A DNA stretch of 37,700 bases from Stenotrophomonas sp. UBA7346 (GCA_002471015.1 DKPB01000082.1:165696-203395), one strand, 5' to 3'. Shown: positions 16,294-25,167, numbered from the stretch's first letter. A program made the numbers and translations. Notes: a model not told the origin generated them from the sequence alone.

Positions 16294-16952
16294 GGCAGCA
16301 GTCCCATCGCGCGCGCCTCGTATACCGCAGCGGTCCGCGAGCCCACCGCCAGCTTGCGGTAGATGTTGCGGGTATGGGCTTCGATGGTGAGCCGCGACAA
16401 GCCGAGCAACTCGGCAATCTCGCGGTTGCCGTAGCCCTGCGCAACGTGGTTCAGAATGCCGAGCTCTCGCTCGGACAGCTGCACGGCGGGCGCTGCTGGA
16501 GCAGCGACTGGACGCTGCGCAACCGCTGGCAGCAAGGCCAGAATGCGCCGCGCGATCATCGGATCGATCGGCGCGCCACCGCGTTGCAGGCTGCGCAGCG
16601 CAACCGTCAGCTCGATGTCTTCCCGGTCCTTGAGCAGGTAGCCTGCGGCGCCAGCGCGCAATGCAGCGAAGATGCTTTCTTCCTCGGCAAACGCGGACAC
16701 GATCACTACTTGCAGCTGCGGCACATGCTGCTGCATCCAACCGACAAGTTCGATGCCGGTGCCGTCGGGTAGTTGCATGTCGACCAGGGCAAGGTCGAAC
16801 TGATGGGCTTGCAGGAGTGCAAGGGCGCTGCCGAGGCTGTCGGCGGTGTGAATCCGTGTCTGTTGGTCCGTCAGTAATTCGGACACGAGCCTGACCAGCC
16901 TCGCCAGCGAAGCTGTGTCGTCGTCGATGATCAGGATGGAAGACAGCTCCAT
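16290..16952 (-). CDS. Response regulator, NarL/LuxR family
   Basis: The 220-residue regulator has a receiver domain with acidic pocket D10-D12, phospho-acceptor D58 in DLALVDMQLPDG and Lys108 in GYLLKD. The C-terminal LuxR-type helix-turn-helix (about 157-215) contains LSERELGILNHVAQGYGNREIAELLGLSRLTIEAHTRNIYRKL. It is the first gene of the pair and overlaps the kinase gene by 4 bp, indicating coupled translation. It would activate or repress promoters after phosphorylation by the kinase. The adjacent adhesin is the nearest candidate target, though no binding site was identified. Confidence 0.95.
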   Translation of the reverse strand: MELSSILIIDDDTASLARLVRLVSELLTDQQTRIHTADSLGSALALLQAHQFDLALVDMQLPDGTGIELVGWMQQHVPQLQVVIVSAFAEEESIFAALRAGAAGYLLKDREDIELTVALRSLQRGGAPIDPMIARRILALLPAVAQRPVAAPAAPAVQLSERELGILNHVAQGYGNREIAELLGLSRLTIEAHTRNIYRKLAVGSRTAAVYEARAMGLLP

Positions 16953-17262
16953 GGGCCCCCGCCATGGTCCGTGTTGTGGCGGAGTTTAGCGTGCTCTTAC
17001 GGCTGGGTTGTGAGGGGGGGCACTTGGAGCAGAAACGCTGCCTCCGTTGGGATCGTCAGGCGAGGCGGCCCTCACCCCCTGCCCCCGCTCCGCGCCCCAG
17101 CCCTTGCGTTGACGCAAGGGCGTTCGTTGGGCAGCGAACCTGCGGTTCGCAAGCTGCCCCCCTCACCCCGCAAGCGGGAGAGGGGAGGAAGCCTGGCTCC
17201 GGACAATCTACGAAACAGCCTTGCTCCGGATGAATCTGGGTAGCCTTGGCTCTCGCTCGCTC
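16953..17262. other. 310-bp gene-free stretch with three successive hairpins
   Basis: It separates the 3' end of the GH47 gene from the 5' end of the two-component genes. It holds CCCTTGCG-TTGA-CGCAAGGG at 17101-17120. A longer interrupted stem follows (17129-17159, inner arms GCGAACC/GGTTCGC). The third is a C-rich hairpin cccctcaccccgc-aa-gcgggagagggg at 17159-17185, which resembles the hairpin companions of the REP arrays. No gene is visible. A terminator or mRNA-end role for GH47 is likely, and the promoter of the response regulator should lie at about 16960-17040. Confidence 0.6.
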
Positions 17263-18696
17263 TTACCAGGTACGGCGCAGCGGGTGGGCTTCGGTGTTGA
17301 AGACGATGCCTTCGAAGTCCAGGGTCTTGGCCGGGGCGAACAGCAGGTAGTAGTACTTGAACGTCTCGGCGAACAGGAAGCTCTCCATCGAGTCGTCCTT
17401 CTCCTTGCTGCGCACGTCCTTCAGCGCGGCGAAGCCATGATCGGTGCGGGTGTAGCGCACGAAGTCGTCGAAGAATTCCTTGCCCATGCCACGGTAGCGC
17501 GCGTCACCGGTGTAGTGGTGCAGGTAGTAAGCCGACTCGACGATCTCCGGGCGCAGCGCGTAGCTCGGCGAACGCACTTCCATCTTGGCGTAGTCCAGCG
17601 ACTCCGGCTCGATGTCATGCAGGCGCCACATCTTCAGGTTGGATTCCTGCAGGCGCTTGGCGCGGTCCAGGTCACCGCCCAGGGCCAGCAGGCCCGGCAT
17701 GAACGCGTCCAGCGCACCGTAGGTGGTGGAGGTGCGGGCGCCGGTGTCCATGTCGGCGTGGCCGTACCACAGCTCGCCTTCGCGGGATTCATCGGCCAGG
17801 TACTGGTTGATCGGGCCGATGCTCTCGTCCCACATCTTCTTGCAGTCCTCGTCGCCGAACAGCTTCCAGCACTTGAGCAGGTACTCGTAGTACGAGTCGA
17901 TGCCACCGGCGATCGAGGCGTCCTTGTTGGTCCACTCGCCGGTTTCGACGTTGATGTTCAGGCCAACCAGGCCGATCTTGGAGCGACGCTTGTGGGTTTC
18001 CACCAGCGCACGCTTGGCCTTGTCGTAGTAGGCCTGCTTGCCGGTGAGCTTGGCCAGGGTGCCGAACTCCAGCAGCAGCGTGCCGGTTTCGGCCGGGTTG
18101 CTGACCTTGCCGCTGGTCTTGCCGGTGTGCAGGTTGACGTGGGTGTACGGCAGGCCGGTCGGGCTGTCGAACACCGGCGACAAACGTGTGCCCAGGTCAT
18201 CGGCGAGCTTGAGCAGGCGCTCATCGTTGGTCATCTGGTAGGCCGACAGCAGGCCACCGAGCAGGCGGATGGTGACCTCGAAGTTCTGCACGTCGATGTC
18301 TTGGTCAAAGGACAGCTGGGTGACGATCAGCTCACGGGCTTCGTTGGCTTCCTTGTCGAGGCCGAGCAGCAGCAGCGTGTCCAGGGCATCGACCGGCGAC
18401 ATCAGCAGCGGCTTGGGATACCAGTCGCGCGGCTGGCCGCTGAGCGGCTTCAGGTCGTCATGGCCCTTGGCGTACTGCATGTAACCCTGCCAGGCGTGGC
18501 GGGTGGCTTCACGGACCTGCTCGGCCATGCGTGCGGCTTCGGCGTCATCGACAGCCGGCAGGCCGGCATCGGCCGGTGCAGCAGCTGTGGCCGGTGCAGC
18601 CGGAGTGGTGGCGGGAGCGGCGGCCTGCTGGTTGCAGGCGGAAAGCGCCAGCATCAGCGCGGCGACCAGGGGGGCGGTACGCAGGGAACGGGTCAT
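17263..18696 (-). CDS. GH47 class I alpha-1,2-mannosidase, lipoprotein
   Basis: The 477-residue protein has a lipoprotein signal (LALSAC, Cys21) and an Ala/Pro linker to about residue 45. Hallmarks of GH47, the ER mannosidase I/EDEM family, are all present: FEVTIRLLGGLLSAY with a likely acid at E140, AETGTLLLEF around E203, GGIDSYYEYLLK around D267, LRPEIVESAYYLHHYTGD, and the calcium-binding FNTEAHP (T468) near the C-terminus. These enzymes remove alpha-1,2-linked mannose from N-glycans with inversion. Bacterial members are uncommon. The ATG overlaps the stop of the beta-mannosidase gene by one base, so the two glycosidases are made together. Likely anchored on a periplasmic or surface membrane face. 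Confidence 0.95.
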   Translation of the reverse strand: MTRSLRTAPLVAALMLALSACNQQAAAPATTPAAPATAAAPADAGLPAVDDAEAARMAEQVREATRHAWQGYMQYAKGHDDLKPLSGQPRDWYPKPLLMSPVDALDTLLLLGLDKEANEARELIVTQLSFDQDIDVQNFEVTIRLLGGLLSAYQMTNDERLLKLADDLGTRLSPVFDSPTGLPYTHVNLHTGKTSGKVSNPAETGTLLLEFGTLAKLTGKQAYYDKAKRALVETHKRRSKIGLVGLNINVETGEWTNKDASIAGGIDSYYEYLLKCWKLFGDEDCKKMWDESIGPINQYLADESREGELWYGHADMDTGARTSTTYGALDAFMPGLLALGGDLDRAKRLQESNLKMWRLHDIEPESLDYAKMEVRSPSYALRPEIVESAYYLHHYTGDARYRGMGKEFFDDFVRYTRTDHGFAALKDVRSKEKDDSMESFLFAETFKYYYLLFAPAKTLDFEGIVFNTEAHPLRRTW

Positions 18697-21407
18697 CAGT
18701 GGATCCTCTCGACGGAAGCGTTGTCTTGCGATGCAACGGGACGGGACTGCAGGGTGTCGCCCAGCGTCTGCAGGTGCAGGGCCGTGCGCAGGGTGGAAAG
18801 CGGTGCGGTGCTGCGCACGAGCAGCGTGCGGGTCTGGCCGGGCAGCAGATCGAAGGCGTTGTCCTCGACGCTGGCGTGGGCCTTGTCAAAGCCGATCCAG
18901 ATGCCACGCACCAGCTTGTCGGCGCGCAGCTCCAGCAGGTAGTGATCGCCTTCTGCACGCAGCGCGCTGTGCAGCTGCGCCGGCTGCAGCGCCTGCTGCT
19001 TGGCGGCGGTGAAATAGACCAGGCGCTGCGAGATCAGCGTGTCGCCACGCAGCAGCTCGAACACCGCCACAGTGCGGTGCGGGTCGGCGCCCTGCAGCAG
19101 CTCGGCATCGCTGAAGCGCGCCACCTCGGTGGCCGCGCCGGCCGGCAAGCGGATGGCCTTGTGCTGCTGCTGCAACGGGCGGCCGTCAAAATCCAGTACA
19201 CGTAGACGCCACTGCGCCTGCACTGCGTCAGCACCATCGTTGAGCAGGCTCACGCGGGTACTGCCTTCATCGCGCAAGGCCGCCACCGCCATCTCGGCGA
19301 AGAAGCGGCGGGCATGGAAGTTCAACGCCTTCCAGTTGCCGTAGTAATCCACGCTGGACCAGGACGCACCCGGCCACACATCGTTGAGCTGCCAGTACAG
19401 CGAGCCCATCGTGTACGGACGCGAGGCACGGTGGTGCAGTGCCGCCAGCTCAATACCCTCGGCCTGCATCATCTGGCTCAGGTAGACGAAGTCGGCGAAG
19501 TTGCGCGGCGTGCCGAACTCCATCTCGATGTAGTGCAGCAGGCGCTCATTGCCCTTGCCGGCGAGGAATTTCTGGTGGGCTTCGATCACCGGCCCATCGA
19601 TACGCTGTTCGTCCGCGGTGGCAAAGGCGTCGACCGTGGAAAGCTGCGGCCAGGCCTGCAGACCGTACTCGGACATGAAGCGCGGGGTTTCCTTCAGATA
19701 GGCCGTCGGCGGCAGCGCCGGGTTGCCCCAGACTTCCCAGTAATGCTTGTCACCACGGCGCGAGTCGTTGGCCTTGCTGTCCAGGTCATTGCTGGGCGAG
19801 CTGGACCAGTACGGCACGCCCAGGCCTTCCTCGGCGACGACCTTGCGCAGGTCCGTGCCGAACAGCTCCACATAGCCCTGCCAGACCTTCTCGGCAAACA
19901 CCGGGTCGGCTTCCTTCAGGGTCTTGCCGTGGCCCCAGTCCTTCCACGCGGTTTCTTCCTCGTTGTTGCCACACCACAGCACGATGCTGGGGTGGTGGCG
20001 CAGACGACGGATGTTGTCGCGCGCCTCGGCCACCACATTGGCGCGGAACGCGGGATCATAGCCGGGCTGCATGCCGCCACCGAACATGAAGTCCTGCCAG
20101 ACCAGCAGGCCGAGTTCGTCGGCGATGTCGAAAAAGGCATCGTCTTCGTAGTAACCGCCGCCCCAGTTGCGCAGCATGTTCATGTTGGCATCGCGCGCGG
20201 CCTGCAGGTCGCGGCGCAGGCGCTCGCGCGTCACCCGTGCCGCGAAGGCATCAAACGGAATGACATTCGCCCCCTTGGCGAATACCGGCACGCCATTGAT
20301 GACGAAGCCGAAGCCCTGCCCGCCGTCCTTGTCCTCTTCGCGCTGCAGCTGCACGGTGCGCAGGCCGATGCGGATGCTGGATTCCAGTGTTTCCTGCTTT
20401 CCGTCGCCCAGCTGCGCCTGCACGGTATAGCGATCCTGCGCGCCATAGCCCACCGGCCACCAGCGGCGCGGCTTGTCGATCTGCAACGGCAGCGACACGG
20501 TGTTCTCGCCCGGCGTCAGCGCAACATCACGCTTGATATGCGCGACCAAGTTTCCGTCCGGGTCACGCACGTCGATGACGACCTGTTGCGTATCGGCCTT
20601 GTCCGCCTGCTCCACCTGCAGCAGAACGTTCAAGTCAGCCTTGTTAGCATCCAGCGCATCGGTGCGTACCGCCAGATCAGTGATGCGCTGTTGATTCCAG
20701 CTATCCAGATGCACCTGTCGCCACACGCCGGCAGTGACATAGCGCGGGCCCCAATCCCAACCAAAGTGATAGGCCGGCTTGCGCACGAAATTGCCGACCA
20801 TCGCGTCCTTGGGCTCATCGCCGTAGGGCGAGGGATAGTTGCCGGCAATCTTGTGCGGCATCGCCTGCACCTGCGGCAGCAGGGTGCGGATGGGCGAGCG
20901 GAACACGATCTGCAGTTCATTGCCCTGTGCGCGCAGGCGACCATCGACGCGAGCACGCCAGGTGCGGTGCGCATTGTCGGCCTTCAGCAGCGGCTGGCCG
21001 TTGAGGCGAACCTCGGCGAAGGTGTCCAGGCCATCGAAACGCAACTCGGCATGTGGACGCGCCAGGGTTGCTGCGTCCACGTCGAAGCGGGCACGGTATT
21101 CCCAGTCGCCAAGGCCGATCCATTGCAGACCCGCTTCGGCGGCGCCGACGTAGGGATCGCTGATCAAGCCAGCAGCCATCAGATCGGTATGCACGCTGCC
21201 CGGCACCGTCGCCTGCTTCCACGCATCCATGCCCGGATGCGCCTGCAGCTGCGCATCACCGGGCAGCAGACGGAAGCTCCATTGCGCCTGCAATGGTGCG
21301 GCCACGGCTGCGCTGGAAGCCAGCGACAACGCGCACAGCAACAGGCCCCGGCATGCGCGTTGAGCGAGAATTTGTATCGATCCAAACTTCGTATGCGCTT
21401 GTTGCAT
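18696..21407 (-). CDS. GH2 beta-mannosidase, secreted
   Basis: This 903-residue glycoside hydrolase has an N-terminal export signal with an unusually long, about 20-residue polar part (ending AVAA near residue 37). A GH2 sugar-binding domain holds the beta-mannosidase signature RKPAYHFGWDWGPR (about 209-222). The catalytic barrel has acid/base E483 in WCGNNEEE and nucleophile E580 in FMSEYGLQAWP. It cleaves terminal beta-mannose, such as the Man-beta-1,4-GlcNAc core bond of N-glycans or mannan oligomers. GGAGG lies 7 bp before the ATG at 21407. Codons 8-12 overlap an operator-like palindrome and use codons rare in GC-rich genomes (GGA, ATA). It is followed by and coupled to GH47. Confidence 0.95.
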   Translation of the reverse strand: MQQAHTKFGSIQILAQRACRGLLLCALSLASSAAVAAPLQAQWSFRLLPGDAQLQAHPGMDAWKQATVPGSVHTDLMAAGLISDPYVGAAEAGLQWIGLGDWEYRARFDVDAATLARPHAELRFDGLDTFAEVRLNGQPLLKADNAHRTWRARVDGRLRAQGNELQIVFRSPIRTLLPQVQAMPHKIAGNYPSPYGDEPKDAMVGNFVRKPAYHFGWDWGPRYVTAGVWRQVHLDSWNQQRITDLAVRTDALDANKADLNVLLQVEQADKADTQQVVIDVRDPDGNLVAHIKRDVALTPGENTVSLPLQIDKPRRWWPVGYGAQDRYTVQAQLGDGKQETLESSIRIGLRTVQLQREEDKDGGQGFGFVINGVPVFAKGANVIPFDAFAARVTRERLRRDLQAARDANMNMLRNWGGGYYEDDAFFDIADELGLLVWQDFMFGGGMQPGYDPAFRANVVAEARDNIRRLRHHPSIVLWCGNNEEETAWKDWGHGKTLKEADPVFAEKVWQGYVELFGTDLRKVVAEEGLGVPYWSSSPSNDLDSKANDSRRGDKHYWEVWGNPALPPTAYLKETPRFMSEYGLQAWPQLSTVDAFATADEQRIDGPVIEAHQKFLAGKGNERLLHYIEMEFGTPRNFADFVYLSQMMQAEGIELAALHHRASRPYTMGSLYWQLNDVWPGASWSSVDYYGNWKALNFHARRFFAEMAVAALRDEGSTRVSLLNDGADAVQAQWRLRVLDFDGRPLQQQHKAIRLPAGAATEVARFSDAELLQGADPHRTVAVFELLRGDTLISQRLVYFTAAKQQALQPAQLHSALRAEGDHYLLELRADKLVRGIWIGFDKAHASVEDNAFDLLPGQTRTLLVRSTAPLSTLRTALHLQTLGDTLQSRPVASQDNASVERIH
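21371..21386. promoter_or_regulatory. ATCGAT operator-like palindrome inside the GH2 start region
   Basis: TTTGTATCGATCCAAA (minus strand TTTGGATCGATACAAA) matches the three sites before the TonB receptor and GH92 genes. It lies 21-36 bp inside the beta-mannosidase gene. Proposed binding site for the LacI-type regulator at 25168-26226. Confidence 0.65.
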
Positions 21408-21525
21408 GCCATCTCCTCCCTGGTGCTGCTTCCGCTTTTTTTAACCGAGTAGCAAAGGCCGACAAACCAAAAAACAAAAGCTGTTCTTGCTCTGAATTCA
21501 ACTACTGAAGCCTGGAGCCAGAGCG

Positions 21526-21545
21526 ATCCCCGCCTCCGCGGGGAT
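21526..21545. repeat. GC hairpin of a dispersed-repeat type after the epimerase gene
   Basis: ATCCCCGC-CTCC-GCGGGGAT is a perfect 8-bp stem, 40 bp past the epimerase stop. The wording resembles a dispersed repeat seen in many proteobacteria. There is no T-run, so it may be a processing or weak termination point between the epimerase gene and the beta-mannosidase gene. Confidence 0.5.
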
Positions 21546-21585
21546 GACGACTGGATTATTGCGAGCACTGCACGATCAGTATTCG

Positions 21586-22818
21586 TCAGACCTCGCGCAC
21601 CACGTTCAACACTTCGTGGCAGGCACCCATGGTGTGGTAATCGGTCTTGCCGGCCGGGCTCTTCTCGTCGTCGTACTTGCGGTTGTCGGCATCGAGGATG
21701 CGGAACCATGCGCCGTAGCGATGGTCGACGAAGTACTGCCACGAATACGCCCACAGCCGCTCGTACCACTCCCAGTAGCCAGCATCGCCGGTGCGCTTGG
21801 CCAACAATGCGGCGGCGGCCAGCGACTCGGCCTGCACCCAGAAATACTTGTCATCGTCGCAGACGAAGCTGTCCCCACCGATGGCCTCTCCGTCCATGTT
21901 GGGCTGGCGGCGCGATTCCGGTGCAAAGCCGTAATACAGGCCGCCGCGCGCTTCGTCCCACGAACGCACCATCGACGTATCGAACAGATGCCGCGCAGTC
22001 GACACCAGCCAATCGGCATCAACATGACGGTCGAGGATCATCAACAGCTTGGCCCACTCGGTCTGGTGACCGGGCTGGAACCCCCACGGACGGAACAGGT
22101 GCTTGGGATTGTTCAGGTTGTAGTTCCAGTCGATGTTCCAATCGATGTCGTAGTGCTCCCAGACCAGCCCGCCGGCCTTGGCCGCCTGCCGGCGGGTCAT
22201 GTTGTCAGCCAGCTGCAGGGCGCGCTGCAGGTAGCGCTGTTCGCCACTGGCCTCGAACGCAGCCAGCATGGCTTCGCACATATGCATGTTGGCGTTCTGG
22301 CCGCGGTAACCGGTGAAGTTCCAGTTGGCGTCGGCTTCGTCGCGGTACAGGCCGTGCTGCGGCTCCCAGAAGTGGCGTTCCAGCAGCTGCCAGGTCTCGT
22401 CCATCCACTCGCGGCCCTGCTCGATGCCGGCCTTCAGCGCACAACTGTAGGCCAGCAGCACGAAGGCCACGCCATAGCAGTGGTTCATGTCGTCCTCGAC
22501 CTTGCCATCGCGCAGGGTCCAGGCGTAGCCGCCAGTGGCCGGATTGCGATGCACCTCGCGCAGGTAGCGCACGCCATGCTTCACCGCATCCAGATACTCT
22601 GCATTGCCGTACTCGCGGTAGGCCATCGCATAGTTGAAGACGAAGCGGGTGCTGCTGACCAGGTGGCGATGGCTGCGATCGTAGATGCTGCCGTCGTCGC
22701 GGTAGTAGTGGAAGAAGCCGCCATCGGCATCGATGCAATGCGGATGGTAGAAGGCCATCGTGTCGGCGATATGCGCGCGCAGGAAGGCCGGGGAGCGGAA
22801 ATCGGGCGTGGTGGTCAT
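21586..22818 (-). CDS. AGE-family epimerase/isomerase, probable D-mannose isomerase
   Basis: The 410-residue (alpha/alpha)6 barrel of the N-acylglucosamine 2-epimerase family shows its conserved blocks: HLVSSTRFVFNYAMAY, DMNHCYGVAF, NANMHMCEAMLAAFEASG, PGHQTEWAKLL and KYFWVQAESLAAAALL. Family members interconvert GlcNAc/ManNAc or mannose/fructose. The adjacent fructokinase, the sugar transporter and three mannosidases favour mannose-to-fructose isomerisation, so free mannose would enter glycolysis without a hexokinase or phosphomannose isomerase. The start overlaps the kinase stop by 4 bp. A cytoplasmic location is expected; no signal is seen. The isomerase reading rests on context. Confidence 0.88.
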   Translation of the reverse strand: MTTTPDFRSPAFLRAHIADTMAFYHPHCIDADGGFFHYYRDDGSIYDRSHRHLVSSTRFVFNYAMAYREYGNAEYLDAVKHGVRYLREVHRNPATGGYAWTLRDGKVEDDMNHCYGVAFVLLAYSCALKAGIEQGREWMDETWQLLERHFWEPQHGLYRDEADANWNFTGYRGQNANMHMCEAMLAAFEASGEQRYLQRALQLADNMTRRQAAKAGGLVWEHYDIDWNIDWNYNLNNPKHLFRPWGFQPGHQTEWAKLLMILDRHVDADWLVSTARHLFDTSMVRSWDEARGGLYYGFAPESRRQPNMDGEAIGGDSFVCDDDKYFWVQAESLAAAALLAKRTGDAGYWEWYERLWAYSWQYFVDHRYGAWFRILDADNRKYDDEKSPAGKTDYHTMGACHEVLNVVREV

Positions 22819-23810
22819 ACGAGGGCTTCCTGTTGCTGCAGCAGCTGCTGTACTTCGTTCAAGGTTGGCATTGCAGCAAAGGCGCCCTTGCGGGTCACCG
22901 CCAATGCGCCCACCGCTGCGGCAAAGCGCAGCGTGCCATTGATCGCGTTCGGGGTCTGGCAGAACGCGGCGAAACCCGCGCCTGCACCACCGCGCTCGAC
23001 CAGCCCGACCAGTACGCCGCCGACAAACGCATCACCCGCAGCGGTGGTATCCACCGCCTGCACGCGGAAGCTTGGCACTTCGCCCTGGCCATGGCGGGTG
23101 TACCAGCGCAGCGTGCCGGCACCGTCGGTGATGATCACCCAGCGTGCCTGCGCGGCAAGCAGGCGCTGCAGCACCTGTGCCTCGCCATCGGGGCCCAGTG
23201 GCGCGGCCAGGTAGTCCAGTTCCTCCCGCGAGAGCTTGATCAGGTCAGCGCGTTCCAGCGCCTGCCACAGCCGCGGTGAGGGATCGACACCCGCCGGCCA
23301 CAGCGCAGGGCGCAGGTTCAGATCCAGGCTGACCACGGCGCCAGCAGCGCGAGCGTGCTGCATGCCTTCGAACGTGGCCGCGGCAATATCCGCTTCGGTC
23401 AGGCTGTTGGAGCAGACATGGAAGCAGGCCGTGCCATCAAAGCAGGCCGGCAGATAGTGCTCGGCGCGGAACAGCAGGTCCGCCGCCGGCGGCCGGTAGA
23501 AGCTGAAGCTGCGCTCGCCATGTGCGTCCAGCGCGACAAAGGCCAGGGCGGTCTTGGCTGCGTCGGTACGCACGATGCAGTCGGTCTCGACACCGGCCTG
23601 CTGCAGGCTTTCCAGCAGGAAGTCACCAAACATGTCGCGGCCCAGCATGCCGGCGAAATGGCTGCTGGCACCCAGCCGCGCGGCGGCCACCGCGACGTTG
23701 GCAGGGGCGCCGCCGGCGTACTGCAGAAACGCGCGCGGGGTGTCCGCCGAGGCCGGGGGCTGCGCTAATAGATCGATCAAAATCTCGCCGAAACAAACAA
23801 TCTTGCCCAT
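22815..23810 (-). CDS. PfkB-family carbohydrate kinase, probable fructokinase
   Basis: The 331-residue ribokinase-fold kinase has GGAPANVAVAAARLG at about 33-47 (PfkB signature 1) and DTTAAGDAFVGG (signature 2, catalytic Asp and anion hole) at about 254-265. FGEILIDLL at the N-terminus is typical for fructokinases. It would phosphorylate fructose made by the next enzyme, giving fructose-6-phosphate. It begins 6 bp after the transporter stop and overlaps the epimerase start by 4 bp, so it is inside one operon. Codons near the start (ATT TTG ATC GAT CTA TTA) are unlike its GC-rich neighbours and coincide with a weak operator-like sequence. Confidence 0.92.
   Translation of the reverse strand: MGKIVCFGEILIDLLAQPPASADTPRAFLQYAGGAPANVAVAAARLGASSHFAGMLGRDMFGDFLLESLQQAGVETDCIVRTDAAKTALAFVALDAHGERSFSFYRPPAADLLFRAEHYLPACFDGTACFHVCSNSLTEADIAAATFEGMQHARAAGAVVSLDLNLRPALWPAGVDPSPRLWQALERADLIKLSREELDYLAAPLGPDGEAQVLQRLLAAQARWVIITDGAGTLRWYTRHGQGEVPSFRVQAVDTTAAGDAFVGGVLVGLVERGGAGAGFAAFCQTPNAINGTLRFAAAVGALAVTRKGAFAAMPTLNEVQQLLQQQEALV
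23767..23782. promoter_or_regulatory. Weak ATCGAT operator-like sequence in the kinase gene
   Basis: AATAGATCGATCAAAA agrees at 13 of 16 positions with TTTAGATCGATCCAAA. It lies about 30 bp inside the gene, and the encoded Leu-Leu uses CTA TTA, rare in this genome. Confidence 0.35.
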
Positions 23811-23816
23811 CTGGCC

Positions 23817-25124
23817 TTAGTCCTGTTGGGTAACGCCGGTGCTGGTACGCGAACCGACCAGCCCGTAGAAAATGATGTAGCCGTAGCACAGCAACGGCAG
23901 GATGAAGGAGTGATGCAGGCCGATGCGATCAGCCAGCACACCTTGCAGATACGGCACGATGGCGCCGCCCACGATGGCCATGATCAACAGGCTGGAGGCC
24001 TTGCTGGTCAACGGCCCCAGGCGCTCGATGCTCAGCGCGAAGATGGTCGGGAACATGATCGAATTGAACAGGCCGATGCCGATCAGGCTGTACATCGCCA
24101 CGGCACCGGTACTGGTCATGGTGATGGCCAGCAGCGCCATGTTGACGGCGGCGAACGTCGCCAACAGCTTGCGCGGTGACAGTTTGACCATCAACGCCGA
24201 GCCGGCGAAACGGCCCACCATCGCCAGGAACCAGTAAGCCATCAGGTAGTTCGATGCCTGTGCCTCACTGATGCCACCAATTTCCGGCAGCGAGAAGTAG
24301 TTGACCATCAGGCTGCCGATGGCAACCTCCGCGCCTACATAGAAGAAGATGCCCAGCACGCCAAAGACCAGATGGCGATGACGCAGTACATCGCCCCAGC
24401 TGTGGCTGCTGGTGTCGGCCGCTTCGGTGGTTTCAGTCAGCGCCGGCAGGCGGAACAGGAAGACGAACACCGCCAGCAGGAACAGGAAGATGCCCAGGCC
24501 CAAGTACGGGCCCTGCACGGCCTGTGCTTCGTGCGCGAAATACGTCGCACGCTCTACCTCCGGCATCACTGCGATCTGTTCCGGACTCCTGACGGTGTTC
24601 GAGAGGATCAGCATTCCGCCGAAATACGGGGCGAGCGTAGTACCCAAAGAATTGAGTGCCTGCGCAAGGGTCAGGCGACTGGAACTGGTACGTTCCGGGC
24701 CCAGCAGCGCAACGTAGGGGTTGGCAGCGACCTGCAGCACGGTGATGCCCGTTGCAAGCACGAACAACGTGGCCAGGAATGCACCATAGATACGCAGCTC
24801 CGCTGCCGGCCAGAAGCCAAGCGCGCCGATGCCGGCAATCACCAGGCCGATGACGATGCCCTGCTTGTAGCCCACCCGCGCAACCAGCCGTCCGGCTGGC
24901 AAGGACATCAGGAAGTACGCACCGAAGAAGGTGAACTGCACCAGCATCGCCTGCGCGAAATTCAACTGGAACACCGACTTCAGGTGCGGAATCAGGATGT
25001 CATTGAGGCAGGTCAGGAAGCCCCACATGAAGAAGATGGTGGTCGCCACCGCCAGCGCCACGCGCGTATTGACCACGGGCGCCGACGGGTTTGATGTGGA
25101 CGATGGCGATGTTGGTATGTGCAT
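23817..25124 (-). CDS. FucP-type MFS sugar transporter
   Basis: The 435-residue, 12-helix major-facilitator protein has FucP/GluP wording: MWGFLTCLNDILIPHLKSVF near the first helix and ANPYVALLGPERTSSSRLTLAQALNSLGTTLAPYFGG in the middle. These symporters carry fucose, glucose or mannose with H+ across the inner membrane. Given its neighbours, import of mannose is the natural reading. The ATG at 25124 is chosen because it precedes the short polar N-terminus; the open frame extends further upstream without a plausible start signal. It follows the LacI gene by 43 bp and precedes the kinase by 6 bp. Confidence 0.92.
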   Translation of the reverse strand: MHIPTSPSSTSNPSAPVVNTRVALAVATTIFFMWGFLTCLNDILIPHLKSVFQLNFAQAMLVQFTFFGAYFLMSLPAGRLVARVGYKQGIVIGLVIAGIGALGFWPAAELRIYGAFLATLFVLATGITVLQVAANPYVALLGPERTSSSRLTLAQALNSLGTTLAPYFGGMLILSNTVRSPEQIAVMPEVERATYFAHEAQAVQGPYLGLGIFLFLLAVFVFLFRLPALTETTEAADTSSHSWGDVLRHRHLVFGVLGIFFYVGAEVAIGSLMVNYFSLPEIGGISEAQASNYLMAYWFLAMVGRFAGSALMVKLSPRKLLATFAAVNMALLAITMTSTGAVAMYSLIGIGLFNSIMFPTIFALSIERLGPLTSKASSLLIMAIVGGAIVPYLQGVLADRIGLHHSFILPLLCYGYIIFYGLVGSRTSTGVTQQD

Positions 25125-25167
25125 GTGGGCTGCCTGGATACGGTAATCGGAAGGCTGGGCTACGGAA

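Noticed and set aside
14461..16965. A single 834-codon kinase gene reaching upstream of 16293
   Set aside because: The first 220 or so codons are an out-of-frame shadow of the response regulator. The kinase is better started at the TTG overlapping the regulator stop.
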